Source: Actinomycetota bacterium (GTDB taxonomy: Bacteria; Actinomycetota; Acidimicrobiia; Acidimicrobiales; Ilumatobacteraceae). From it: 64,000 nucleotides of DNA. Shown here piece after piece: positions 50,806-60,479 of this stretch. Made by a program: the position numbers and the translations under genes. The stretch lies in assembly GCA_963169665.1 (NCBI GenBank), contig CAUJET010000056.1, positions 1-64,000 of the forward strand. Reading direction: 5' to 3'. Under the pieces are notes generated by a model. It was not told the origin of the DNA. It saw only the letters and a list, made by a program, of their open reading frames with translations, and did not search any database. How positions within the stretch are numbered: the stretch's first letter is position 1; each line of letters opens with the position of its first letter.

Positions 50806-51683
50806 ACGAGGGCGCTCCGGGCGCGCTCGATCGCTTCTCGCCCGAAGCCCTGTTCGTCGTCTCCGGCATCTCGCAGTACACGGGCGCCGTGATCGCCGTG
50901 TCGCTGTTCGACGACGTGAGCCCGGCGACCATGGCACTGCTTCGCGTGATCGGCGCGGCCATCGTGCTGATGGCGTTCACCTGGCACAGCCAACGGAACT
51001 GGACACGCGCCGACGTTCGTGCCGCAGCCGTGTTCGGCGCGGCAACGGCGCTGATGAACCTGTTCTTCTACCTCGCGATCGACCGCATCGATCTGGGCAA
51101 GAGCGTCGTCATCGAGTTCATCGGGCCCATCGCCGTCGCCGCCGCGTTCACCCGAAGCCGACGCAACACCGCGGCGCTGCTGCTGGCCGTCGCCGGCGTG
51201 ATGGTGCTCGGCGGCGTGGAGATCGACACCGAACCGCTCGGTCTCGTGTACATCCTGCTCGCCTCGGCGATGTGGGCGGCGTACATCATGATCGGACGCC
51301 ACGTCGCCGCCCAGGAGCGCGGCGTCAGCGGGCTCGCGCTGGGCATGGTGTTCGGATCGTTCGTCCTCGCACCGATCGGGCTGCCCGGCAGCGGCGACGT
51401 GTGGGTGCACCCCGCCTGGCTGCTCGCCGGCCTCTCCGTGGGCATCTTCTCCAATGCGGTCGGCTACAGCATCGATCAGCACGTGCTGCGGCGGGTGCCG
51501 GTGCGACGCTTCGCCGTGCTGCTCGCGCTGTTGCCCGTGACCGCGATGTTGGTGGGCTTCATCGCGCTCGACCAACGGCCGAGCCCGGTCGACCTGCTCG
51601 GTGCCGCCCTCGTGATCGCCGGCGTGGTGAGCCAGGAGCGCGAGGTGCTCGCCGTCGCCGAACTCGAGACCACCCCCGCCTGA
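50802..51683 (+). CDS. EamA/DMT-family exporter (RhtA-like)
   Basis: This 293-residue protein has about ten membrane helices in two EamA repeats (about 15-135 and 150-280), with EFIGPIAVAAAF at the end of the first and YIMIGRHVAAQ in the second. It resembles RhtA/YdcZ-type amino-acid or metabolite exporters. The GTG start lies within the aldolase stop, so it is translationally coupled and may export or import a compound linked to that enzyme. Substrate unknown. Confidence 0.88.
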   Translation: MNEGAPGALDRFSPEALFVVSGISQYTGAVIAVSLFDDVSPATMALLRVIGAAIVLMAFTWHSQRNWTRADVRAAAVFGAATALMNLFFYLAIDRIDLGKSVVIEFIGPIAVAAAFTRSRRNTAALLLAVAGVMVLGGVEIDTEPLGLVYILLASAMWAAYIMIGRHVAAQERGVSGLALGMVFGSFVLAPIGLPGSGDVWVHPAWLLAGLSVGIFSNAVGYSIDQHVLRRVPVRRFAVLLALLPVTAMLVGFIALDQRPSPVDLLGAALVIAGVVSQEREVLAVAELETTPA

Positions 51684-51815
51684 CACGGAGGCAGCCGCGA
51701 CGGCCAGCACGGAGCGGGCATCTTTGGTTGTCAAGGTGCGGGCCAGCCGCCGCGACCGTGGGGTCGTGTGCTCCGCCGTCGTGGTCTGGAGCGTGGCCGA
51801 CCTGGGTGTGGGCTG

Positions 51816-53093
51816 TCAGGCCCATTGGTGTGCGGGTGGTCCGGTCGTCATGACGATGGCGCCGTCGCGGGTGGTGATGGTGAGCCGTCGACGGTCGTCG
51901 AGGGTGAGATGCCAGTGGCGGGCGTGGAGTTGGTCGTGGTGGTGCTTGCAGAGGGGGACGAGGAGTTCGATGTCGGTGTTGCCGCCGTGGTCCCAGTCGT
52001 GGGTGTGGTGGGGTTCGGTCTGGGACACGTGGGTGTGGCAGCCGGGGATGGCGCAGTGCCGGTACATGGCTCGCAGTGCCCGTCGTTGGTCGCGGGTCGC
52101 GAAGCGACGTGATCGGCCGGCGTGCAAGGACACGGGTGTACGGAGCGACTCGCGGAGTTGCTCCGGGGTGGGGACGGGCCGGCCCTGGCGGATGACGACG
52201 CCTCCACGGTTGACGACGACCGGGACGAACCGGGAGCGTCCGGCCATCTCTCGCAGGGTGTCGATCGGGAGATCGATCCCGCGACCGCACTCGACCCGAC
52301 TCGACGCATGACGTCCGCGGAGCAGGGTGTCCTCGTCGATCACCACGATGAACTCCGGCGCCCCGGCCCCCCGGCCTTCACCACGGATCAACGACAACAA
52401 CGCGTGAGCGCGGAGGAAGTCCTGCTTCTCCATCGGATCGTCCGGTGCGCCCGCCGGGTGCGGAGCATGGAAGACCGCCTCCAACCGTTGCTGCAACGCG
52501 GACGCCAGCACCAGGCCTGCTTCGGGGTCGTACTGGCCGGACAGGTGGACCATGCCGGTACGAGCGTCGGTCCACTGCCGCAACCGTGTCGCGCCACGTT
52601 GTCGTTGGAGGCGTGATCGGCCGTCGTCGGCCTCGATCGAGGCGACCTCGCGACGCAGGTGGTCGCGGAAGTCCTCGACCGTCATCCGACACGCGAGCGC
52701 CGCGAGGCGCGCCTGCAATGCCAACAACCTGGGGCGAGCCGCGACCAGCATCGAGTTGAGCGCGGCGATGAATGCGTCGAGGTGCTCACCCGACAGCTCC
52801 CCGGCAGCCATGCGTTCCTCGAACGCCGGCGCTGACCGGGCCGCCCGCGCCCGTCGCGAGGTGGTCTGCCCGGCACGCGCCGATCGGTTCGTCGCGGCCG
52901 CGTTGTCCGCATCCGGGTTCACGGACGCATCGACCGACGCGAGCGCTTCCAACCGAGACTGGCACGCGATCTCGAGCGCGGTGAGCCAGTTCCGACACGA
53001 CGTCACGTCACGCAAGGCATCCACGACGGCGTCACGCGACGACAGCGACACATCGACCCCAGCCAGTCGGTTCACGACAGCCACGACATCCAC
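51816..53093 (-). CDS. DUF222/13E12-type HNH endonuclease-like protein
   Basis: This 425-residue protein has a DUF222 region (about 30-330) and a C-terminal HNH module: CAIPGCHTH, then EPHHTHDWDHGG, and LVPLCKHHHDQLH. All core HNH residues (HH, N, H) and the zinc CxxxxC are present. Such proteins form the 13E12-repeat family, abundant in actinobacteria and thought to be mobile. Several M. tuberculosis members belong to the LexA regulon, and a perfect Cheo box lies upstream here (53226-53239). The GTG start follows GAAGGGGG. A nuclease role is inferred from the motif. Confidence 0.88.
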   Translation of the reverse strand: MDVVAVVNRLAGVDVSLSSRDAVVDALRDVTSCRNWLTALEIACQSRLEALASVDASVNPDADNAAATNRSARAGQTTSRRARAARSAPAFEERMAAGELSGEHLDAFIAALNSMLVAARPRLLALQARLAALACRMTVEDFRDHLRREVASIEADDGRSRLQRQRGATRLRQWTDARTGMVHLSGQYDPEAGLVLASALQQRLEAVFHAPHPAGAPDDPMEKQDFLRAHALLSLIRGEGRGAGAPEFIVVIDEDTLLRGRHASSRVECGRGIDLPIDTLREMAGRSRFVPVVVNRGGVVIRQGRPVPTPEQLRESLRTPVSLHAGRSRRFATRDQRRALRAMYRHCAIPGCHTHVSQTEPHHTHDWDHGGNTDIELLVPLCKHHHDQLHARHWHLTLDDRRRLTITTRDGAIVMTTGPPAHQWA

Positions 53094-53210
53094 CGCTCAC
53101 CCCCTTCCCACACGCCAGACGCGACGTCGAAGGAATCGATCACACTCGGTTGGAGGAACCCGACGAACGGGTTCGATGATCGTCCCGGGGGAACTCGGAA
53201 CACGGAGCAC

Positions 53211-53239
53211 ACTATCACCTCGACACGAACATGTGTTCG
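53211..53239 (-). promoter_or_regulatory. SOS (LexA) box and promoter before the HNH gene
   Basis: CGAACATGTGTTCG at 53226-53239 fits the Gram-positive LexA consensus CGAACRNRYGTTYG at every position. On the minus strand it overlaps a -35-like CGAACA, followed after 17 nt by GATAGT (53211-53216) as a -10. Transcription would start about 110 nt before the HNH gene at 53093. The box is also 104 nt upstream of the divergent gene at 53343. Confidence 0.7.
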
Positions 53240-53305
53240 ATCAACCGAGAAATTGGACGACCCGGAAATGGGGGGTCGGGCACGTGCCGCACCACCCCGA
53301 GATCA

Positions 53306-53333
53306 TGTTGATCTGTAGCAACACATCTGATAC
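53306..53333 (+). promoter_or_regulatory. Inverted repeat and -10 before the GntR operon
   Basis: TGTTG-N8-CAACA (53306-53323) lies 20-37 nt before ATG 53343, and TGATAC (53328-53333) could be a -10 for a nearly leaderless transcript. YtrA-type GntR regulators usually bind palindromes at their own promoter, so this is a candidate autoregulatory site. The arms are only 5 bp. Confidence 0.35.
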
Positions 53334-53342
53334 AAACTTCCC

Positions 53343-54251
53343 ATGATCGCCATGAACACCGGGGAGACCGCCACCGTGGTGATCCAGGGCGTCATCGTGC
53401 TCCTGATCGGCGTCGCGCTCTTCAACGGTGCGCTCGTCTGGCCGACCGACCGACATCTGGCGCTGTTCGGCAGCGCCTACGAGGTGCCGATCACATCGGA
53501 CAACCGCCGACCGCTCGCGATGTACATCTGGTGGAGCAGGGCGTGGCGCATCGGCGGTGCCGTCGTCGCGTTCGTGGTCGCGCAGATCATCGAGGCGTTC
53601 ACCGACACCACCGACCTCGCCGGCGTGCTGGTGCTGGGCGTCGGCTATGCCCTCGGGGCCACGATCGGCGAGGTGTTCCGCCCACGACCGATGCGGCCCG
53701 ACCGGCCACGAGCCTCGCTCGAGGTCCGCTCGATCACCGACTACGTGCGGCCCTGGGTGCTCGTCGCGATGGCCACGAGTGCAGCAGCCACGGTCGTGGC
53801 GCTCGCGCGATTCCTCCAACTCGACGCCATGCACGTCGACCGTGTCGACCCGCCGTGGGTCGAACTCGATCGCACGACGGCCATCGTGATCACTGCGGTC
53901 CTGCTGCTCGGCGCAGGCATCACGGTGGTGCTCGGACAGTTCCTCGCCCGCCGTCCCCAGCGGGTCGAGTCGAGCGAGATCGCCGCGGTCGAACACGCGA
54001 TCCGGAGTTCGGCCATCGTGTCCCTCACCGGTTGCGGGCTGATGCTCACGGGAGCCGGGACGATGTTCCTCGCGATGCGTGTGTCGTGGCTGGCATCCGG
54101 CACCGACGTCGCGCTCCGCTCGTTGCACGGCTGGGTGCACGTGATCGGGTTCTTCGCCACGTTCATCGGCCTGATGCTCTCGTGGCGAGCCATCCCGCGG
54201 TTCGCTCCGTTCTGGCGTCGACTCCCCGCAGTGCCACCGGAGACCGCATGA
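53343..54251 (+). CDS. Multi-pass membrane protein cotranscribed with a GntR regulator
   Basis: This 302-residue protein has about eight hydrophobic segments, with two near the N-terminus, then a YIWWSRAWRIGGAVVAF helix and a soluble link (about 110-135), then four or five more. The sequence does not match a known transporter. Its stop overlaps the GntR gene (ATGA). DUF1648/SdpI-type membrane proteins often pair with YtrA-type GntR regulators, and the opening part (ALFNGALVWPTD) is compatible with that type, but this is not certain. Confidence 0.6.
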   Translation: MIAMNTGETATVVIQGVIVLLIGVALFNGALVWPTDRHLALFGSAYEVPITSDNRRPLAMYIWWSRAWRIGGAVVAFVVAQIIEAFTDTTDLAGVLVLGVGYALGATIGEVFRPRPMRPDRPRASLEVRSITDYVRPWVLVAMATSAAATVVALARFLQLDAMHVDRVDPPWVELDRTTAIVITAVLLLGAGITVVLGQFLARRPQRVESSEIAAVEHAIRSSAIVSLTGCGLMLTGAGTMFLAMRVSWLASGTDVALRSLHGWVHVIGFFATFIGLMLSWRAIPRFAPFWRRLPAVPPETA

Positions 54252-54616
54252 TCATCGAGCTCGACCCCGAGTCGAAGGAGCCTCCATACGCGCAACTGAA
54301 GCTGGCGATCAGCCGCTTGGTCGCCACCGGTGAGTTGGCGCCCGGCACGCAGCTGCCCACGATCCGCCAGCTCGCAGGCGACCTGGATGTCGCACCGAAC
54401 ACCGTGGCGCGCGCCTACCGCGAACTCGAGTCCGACGGGTTCCTCCGCTCACGTGGCCGACGCGGCACTGCAGTCGCGCCGGCACCACGAGCGGCCGACG
54501 CGCCGGCGGCCATCGCCACCGAGGTCGACGACATCGTTCGTCGCGCACGTCGCCTCGGCCTCGACGGCGCCACGATCGTCGGCCTCGTCACCCGCTCGCT
54601 CGCCCGCGAGACCTGA
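54248..54616 (+). CDS. GntR-family regulator, YtrA subfamily
   Basis: This 122-residue protein is a GntR winged helix (about 8-75; YAQLKLAISRLVATGEL, LPTIRQLAGDLDVAPNTVARAYRELE) with only a short C-terminal helical dimerisation arm. That size and form define the YtrA subfamily, which commonly represses its own operon and membrane or ABC genes in response to envelope stress. It is coupled to the membrane protein gene upstream. The likely target is the palindrome at 53306-53323. Confidence 0.9.
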   Translation: MIIELDPESKEPPYAQLKLAISRLVATGELAPGTQLPTIRQLAGDLDVAPNTVARAYRELESDGFLRSRGRRGTAVAPAPRAADAPAAIATEVDDIVRRARRLGLDGATIVGLVTRSLARET

Positions 54617-54716
54617 TCCCGCGACTCGGGACGCAGCGCCGCGCACACGCCCGTTCGGCCGGCGTATGTTCGCCGACGCGTCGTCGTGACGCGCCAGCGA
54701 CCAGACGCGACCAGGG

Positions 54717-55880
<1,164 letters not shown>

Positions 55881-55924
55881 GCGTGAAAGACTACCAACTC
55901 GGTCAGGTATTCGTCTCCGTGGGG

Positions 55925-56719
55925 TCAGCCGGTCACGAGTGCGGGCAGCAGCTCGCTGAGCTCGCCGAGGACCACCTCGTCGGCGTACCGGTCCATCTTG
56001 GTGGACTGGCCGTTCACGATGACCACGCGCGCCCCCGCCGCCTTCGCCCGAGGCACGATGTTCGCCGCCGGGAACACCGACAGCGACGACCCGGCGGCCA
56101 GCAGCACGTCGCACGCCTCGGCCGCGACCAGCGCCGCCTCGATCACCTCCGGCACGAGCGCCTGACCGAAGGAGATGGTGTCACTCTTCAGGATCCCCTC
56201 GCCGCACGCGAGGCAGTGCGGATCGGGATCGCCCTGCCGCACCCGTTCGACCGCCTCGTGCATCGGCCGCCGGTCCTGACAGCGCCAGCACCGCGACCAC
56301 CACATCGTCCCGTGCACCTCGATCACCTTCGCCGGGTCGTGGCCCGCCTTCTGGTGCAGCTCGTCGATGTTCTGGGTGACGAGCGCGACCAGCCGATCGG
56401 TGCGCTCCAGCTCCACCAGCGCACGATGACCGGCGTTCGGTTCGGCCTGCCACGCGGGCGAGACCAGTCGGTGCTGCCACGCCGCCTGACGCACCAGCGG
56501 ATCGTTCAGGTAGTGCTCGAGCGTCGACGCCTTCTCGGCCAACGGGTTGCGCGTCCACAGCCCGTTGGGTCCTCTGAAGTCGGGGATGCCCGAATCGGTG
56601 GAGATGCCTGCGCCGGTGAGCACCGTGACGCGACGTGCCTCGGCGATCCACTCCCGTGCCCGCCCGACTCGCTCGCCGGCTCCTGCGTCGGTCGTGACGG
56701 CCGGTCCCTCGTTCATCAT
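55925..56719 (-). CDS. Sir2-family NAD-dependent protein deacylase
   Basis: This 264-residue sirtuin has GAGISTDSGIPDFRG (NAD binding), TQNIDELHQKAG, catalytic His in EVHG and zinc pairs CWRC and CLAC, then GSSLSVFPAAN. Sirtuins of this type remove acetyl or other acyl groups from lysines, forming O-acyl-ADP-ribose. It precedes the rhodanese-ThiF gene by 44 nt on the same strand and may be cotranscribed. The start is ATG 56719; ATG 56716 is equivalent. Confidence 0.92.
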   Translation of the reverse strand: MMNEGPAVTTDAGAGERVGRAREWIAEARRVTVLTGAGISTDSGIPDFRGPNGLWTRNPLAEKASTLEHYLNDPLVRQAAWQHRLVSPAWQAEPNAGHRALVELERTDRLVALVTQNIDELHQKAGHDPAKVIEVHGTMWWSRCWRCQDRRPMHEAVERVRQGDPDPHCLACGEGILKSDTISFGQALVPEVIEAALVAAEACDVLLAAGSSLSVFPAANIVPRAKAAGARVVIVNGQSTKMDRYADEVVLGELSELLPALVTG

Positions 56720-56876
56720 CGGCACTCTTGCACAGCGTCGGCGACGCTGCGTTTCCGGAGCCGGCTTCCCGCTGTCCCTCTGTGGGGTGCCATGCCGTCG
56801 GCCCTCACCGGCACCGCGGTGGTGCGTGCGTCCCCGCGTTCCGAACCCGCTCACGTCCGCCCCACGGGAGGCACCC

Positions 56877-57476
56877 ATGACGACGCACCGCGAACCCGAG
56901 CTCACCCTCGACGAACCCGTCCTGGTGATCGTGCCCTGGCACGACGACGTCGTGGACAGAATCGGCTACGACCCGCGCTCCCCCTACGTCGAGACGTTCT
57001 GGTTGAACGTGTTCGGACCGACCTCGACCTGGATCCTGCGGCGGATGGTCACCGGGCTCGACGAGTACCCGGGCGGCTACGAGCTCGACCTCGAGCAGAC
57101 CGCCGGCGCGCTCGGTCTGGTCTTCACCCCCGGTGCGAGCAACCCGTTCGCCCGTTCGATCAACCGCACCATCATGTTCGGCGCGACCCAACCGGTGCCC
57201 GGCGGCCTCGCCGTGCGTCGACGCCTCCCACCGGTGAGTTCACGCCACCTCCAGCGGATGCCCCCGTACCTGCGCGCCGCACACCAGCTCTGGCAACGGC
57301 GCACGCCGGCGACAGAAGCGCAGGCCGAGCGGGCACGGATCCTCGCCGAGGCGATGCTGCGCGCCGGTGACCCGAACGACGCGGTGGAGCGTCAGTTGCT
57401 CGGCCTCGGCATCCCTCCCGTCACCGCGATCGACGTGGCCAAGGAGCTCTCGACGAGGCCGCCGGACGCGGCCTGA
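56877..57476 (+). CDS. Conserved-looking hypothetical protein, 199 residues
   Basis: The ATG at 56877 follows GGGAGG, a strong ribosome site. The protein is soluble and contains VLVIVPWHDDVVDRIGYDPRS, YVETFWLNVFGPTSTWILRR, a SINRTIMFGATQP segment and a C-terminal helical region (LWQRRTPATEAQAERAR). It appears to be a compact, probably widespread actinobacterial protein, but no named family or function was recognised. It converges with the pilin-LamG gene, 2 nt apart. Confidence 0.7.
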   Translation: MTTHREPELTLDEPVLVIVPWHDDVVDRIGYDPRSPYVETFWLNVFGPTSTWILRRMVTGLDEYPGGYELDLEQTAGALGLVFTPGASNPFARSINRTIMFGATQPVPGGLAVRRRLPPVSSRHLQRMPPYLRAAHQLWQRRTPATEAQAERARILAEAMLRAGDPNDAVERQLLGLGIPPVTAIDVAKELSTRPPDAA

Positions 57477-57478
57477 GA

Positions 57479-59170
57479 TCAGGCGAGCGACAGCCCCCAC
57501 TTGGCCGCGAGATAGGCCTCGAGCGTCCGACGTTCCTCGACGGTGAGCACGCGGTCGAACACGACGACCTCGGCGACCGCGGCGGCAGTGAACTCCGAGG
57601 CCGCCCACCCACCGATCGACAGCCCGACCGGGGTCGTCGTCGCCGACGTCGACGACACCACGAGCGCGCCGTCGCCGAACACCTCGGCCCGCACGCCACG
57701 ATCGATCGCCGCCGTGTACAGATGGGCGCCCGAAGCTGCGGGTGCGCCGCCGGCGTTGGTGAGCCAGCTGTCGAAGTGCGCGACCCGCTCGCGCCCGGCC
57801 CACCAGCCGAGCAGCCAGTTGTTGCCGGTGGAGCTGAGGATGCGCGACGCCTGACCGATGGGCAGCGCGACGACCGCGATCGTCGCGTCGCCGGGCAGCG
57901 ACAGCCCGGGATCGACGAGGTTGTTGGTGCCGCTGGTGACCACCGCCGGACGCCCGGCGAAGCCCTCAGGGTCGTAGACCCCCGCCGGGCTGCCGAGATG
58001 CGGTGCCAGCACGCGCGACCCGGTCGAGCTGCGCCATGCGGTCACCGCCGGCGCGCACGTGAGGGCGGTCTCCACGAGATCCGTCTCCGAGGTCGCGTCG
58101 AACCAAGCACTCGGGTTCGGCGCCATCGCCGCGGGCTCCGTCCCGGCGACCGTGAGTCCCCACTTGGCCCCCAGGTAGCGCTCGGTCTGCTGACGTTCGG
58201 TGTCGGTGAGGGCACGGTCGTACACGAGCACCTCGCTGACGGCCGAGGCGCTGAACTCCGACGTCTGCACGTAGGCCCCACCGACCACCAGTCCGCGAGG
58301 CATCGCGGTGGCCGTCGCACTCGTCGCGAGCTGGGTGCCGTCGCGCCACACGGTCGAACGGACGCCGGGCAGGATCGTCGCGGAGTACAGCCGGGTCGAG
58401 GTGTCCGCAGCGACCGACGTGCTCGGCAACCAACCCTCGAAGTACGCGACATCACGCCACCCCATCCGCCACCCGAGCAACCAGTTGTTGTTCCACCCCG
58501 ACAGGATCCGCTGGTTCCGACCACCGGTCAGGCTCGCCACCACGAAGATCGACCCCTCGTTCGCCGTCAGCGACGTGTTCCGCAGCACCGACGAGCCGGT
58601 CGTGGTCACCGCAGGGCGACCGCCCTGTGCGGTCGCCGACCAGGCGATGCCGTACGACGGCGACGGAGCCTCGAGGTGGTTGCCGTTGCCGCTGCGATCG
58701 GTCCACCGCACCGCGTTCGAGCAGAGCGTCGCTGAGTCGATCGACGCCGCGTTCGCCGCGTCGAAGTGCGCCACGGCGCCGCTGATCGGCAACGAGTCGC
58801 CGCACACGAACGTCGGCGGCGCGCCCGAGAGCAGGCGCAGATCCCACGAGTCGGTCGACATCGTCAGACCGCCGGCGTCGATCGCGGCGCCTTCCGGCAG
58901 GCCCATCGCTCCCGAGCTCTCCAGGTCGGTGAACGTCGTCGCATGAGCGCCGATCATCGCGAAGTGGGTCGTGGCCGCCGCTCGTGCTGCGTCGGCCGAC
59001 GCCGAACACGCGGCCGCGGTGCCCTGCGATGTCAGGCGGCCCACGCCCACCACCGCGACCGCCGACAGCACGCTGACCACCACGACCGCCACCACGAGTT
59101 CGACCAGGGAGAAGCCGTGGTCGCGGCAGGGCACGACGGGCGCGCCGCGTCGAGCAGGAACCGTCCTCAC
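57479..59170 (-). CDS. Type IV pilin-like protein fused to two LamG-like repeats
   Basis: With GTG 59170 as start, the 563-residue protein has a 19-residue basic leader ending DHG, then FSLVELVVAVVVVSVLSAVA, with Glu at +5. This is a prepilin-peptidase (type III) signal and pilin helix. A short pseudopilin-like stretch (to about 130) is followed by two tandem repeats of about 205 residues (134-341, 355-563) with the concanavalin/LamG-like pattern: HFDAAN / WFDATSE, RILSGWNNNWLLGW / RILSSTGNNWLLGW, EVLVYDRALTDTER / EVVVFDRVLTVEER, LGAKWGL / LAAKWGL. It is likely a pilus-linked or membrane-held surface adhesin. No pilus-assembly gene is adjacent. GTG 59179 is an alternative start. Confidence 0.85.
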   Translation of the reverse strand: MRTVPARRGAPVVPCRDHGFSLVELVVAVVVVSVLSAVAVVGVGRLTSQGTAAACSASADAARAAATTHFAMIGAHATTFTDLESSGAMGLPEGAAIDAGGLTMSTDSWDLRLLSGAPPTFVCGDSLPISGAVAHFDAANAASIDSATLCSNAVRWTDRSGNGNHLEAPSPSYGIAWSATAQGGRPAVTTTGSSVLRNTSLTANEGSIFVVASLTGGRNQRILSGWNNNWLLGWRMGWRDVAYFEGWLPSTSVAADTSTRLYSATILPGVRSTVWRDGTQLATSATATAMPRGLVVGGAYVQTSEFSASAVSEVLVYDRALTDTERQQTERYLGAKWGLTVAGTEPAAMAPNPSAWFDATSETDLVETALTCAPAVTAWRSSTGSRVLAPHLGSPAGVYDPEGFAGRPAVVTSGTNNLVDPGLSLPGDATIAVVALPIGQASRILSSTGNNWLLGWWAGRERVAHFDSWLTNAGGAPAASGAHLYTAAIDRGVRAEVFGDGALVVSSTSATTTPVGLSIGGWAASEFTAAAVAEVVVFDRVLTVEERRTLEAYLAAKWGLSLA

Positions 59171-59225
59171 GCACACCACCGTCCGGGAGCGCCCCCGGTG
59201 CGCATGGCATCAGGGGCGCGGCGGC

Positions 59226-60452
59226 TCAGGTGAGCAGGCGGTCCTTCTCCACGACCACGATGCCCCGATCGGAGATCGTGAACCGTTCGGCGTCGGCGAC
59301 CGGATCGAAGCCGATGTGATAGCCGGGGGGCACGACGACGTTCTTGTCGATCACGCAGCGGTGCAACTTCGCGCCATGGCCCACGGTGACGCCGGGGAAC
59401 AGGATCGACTCGGTCACGACCGCGCTCGAATCCACGAACACGTCGGGGCTGAGGATCGAACGGTCGACGATGCCGCCCGACACGATCGAACCCGCGCACA
59501 GCAGGCTGTTCACGACCCGCGCATCCTCGCCGCCCCACCCGTGACCGAGCTTGGCCGGGGGCAGCGGCAGCTGCAGGCTGTAGACCGGCCACTCCTTGTT
59601 GTAGAGGCTGAACGGCGGCACGGGCGCGAGCAGGTCCATGTTCGCCTCGTAGTAGGCATCGAGGCTCCCGACATCACGCCAGTACCCGCGCTCGTGATCG
59701 GCCTGGCCCGGGATCGTGTTCAGCGAGAAGTCGTACATGCGAGCGACCCCGGCACGGGTGAGCGCGGGGATCACGTCGCCACCGATGTCGGTGGGACCGC
59801 TGTCGTCGCCGAGCGGCGTGACGATGTCGACGAGCGCCTCCGTCGTGAAGACGTAGTTGCCCATCGACGCGAGCGACTTGGTCGGGTCGCCCGGCATGGG
59901 CGGCGGGTTCTTGGGCTTCTCGAGGAACTCGACGATCCGGTTCTCCGCGTCGGCGTGGATGATGCCGAACGACGGCGCCTCCTCGATCGGCACCGGGATC
60001 GCCGCGACGGTGACGCCGGCACCGCTCTCGATGTGCTCGGCGACCATCTGCCGCGGATCCATGTGGTAGATGTGATCGGCGCCGAAGACGCACACGTAGT
60101 CGGGCTTCTCGTCGGAGATCAGGTTGAGGTTCTGGTACACGGCGTCGGCCGAACCGGAGAACCACTGCGGGCCACGACGCATCTGCGCCGGCACCGGCGT
60201 CACGTAGTTGCCGAGCAGCGTCGAGAACCGCCAGGTCTGGGAGATGTGGCGGTCGAGGCTGTGGCTCTTGTACTGCGTGAGCACGACGATCTTCAGGTAC
60301 CCCGCGTTCGCGAAGTTCGACAGGACGAAGTCGATGATGCGGTACGACCCACCGAAGGGCACGGCCGGCTTGGCCCGGTCGGTGGTGAGCGGAGCGAGTC
60401 GTCGCCCCTCTCCACCGGCGAGGACGACGACGAGGATGCGTGGAGCGGCCAT
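59226..60452 (-). CDS. glgC: Glucose-1-phosphate adenylyltransferase
   Basis: This 408-residue enzyme has the N-terminal nucleotidyltransferase motif VVVLAGGEGRRLAPLTTDRAKP, GSADAVYQNL, FGADHIYHMD, the EFLEKP substrate loop and WRDVGSLDAYYEAN, followed by a C-terminal left-handed beta-helix. It makes ADP-glucose from glucose-1-phosphate and ATP for glycogen synthesis and in actinobacteria also for ADP-glucose-based maltose-1-phosphate or related glucan routes. It lies 27 nt after glgA on the same strand. Confidence 0.95.
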   Translation of the reverse strand: MAAPRILVVVLAGGEGRRLAPLTTDRAKPAVPFGGSYRIIDFVLSNFANAGYLKIVVLTQYKSHSLDRHISQTWRFSTLLGNYVTPVPAQMRRGPQWFSGSADAVYQNLNLISDEKPDYVCVFGADHIYHMDPRQMVAEHIESGAGVTVAAIPVPIEEAPSFGIIHADAENRIVEFLEKPKNPPPMPGDPTKSLASMGNYVFTTEALVDIVTPLGDDSGPTDIGGDVIPALTRAGVARMYDFSLNTIPGQADHERGYWRDVGSLDAYYEANMDLLAPVPPFSLYNKEWPVYSLQLPLPPAKLGHGWGGEDARVVNSLLCAGSIVSGGIVDRSILSPDVFVDSSAVVTESILFPGVTVGHGAKLHRCVIDKNVVVPPGYHIGFDPVADAERFTISDRGIVVVEKDRLLT

Positions 60453-60479
60453 ACGTGCCGGACAGTAGTGGCTCTCCGG

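Noticed and set aside
51816..53093. Mobile element around the HNH gene
   Set aside because: DUF222-HNH genes are suspected to be mobile, but no terminal repeats, integrase or target duplication were seen at the edges.
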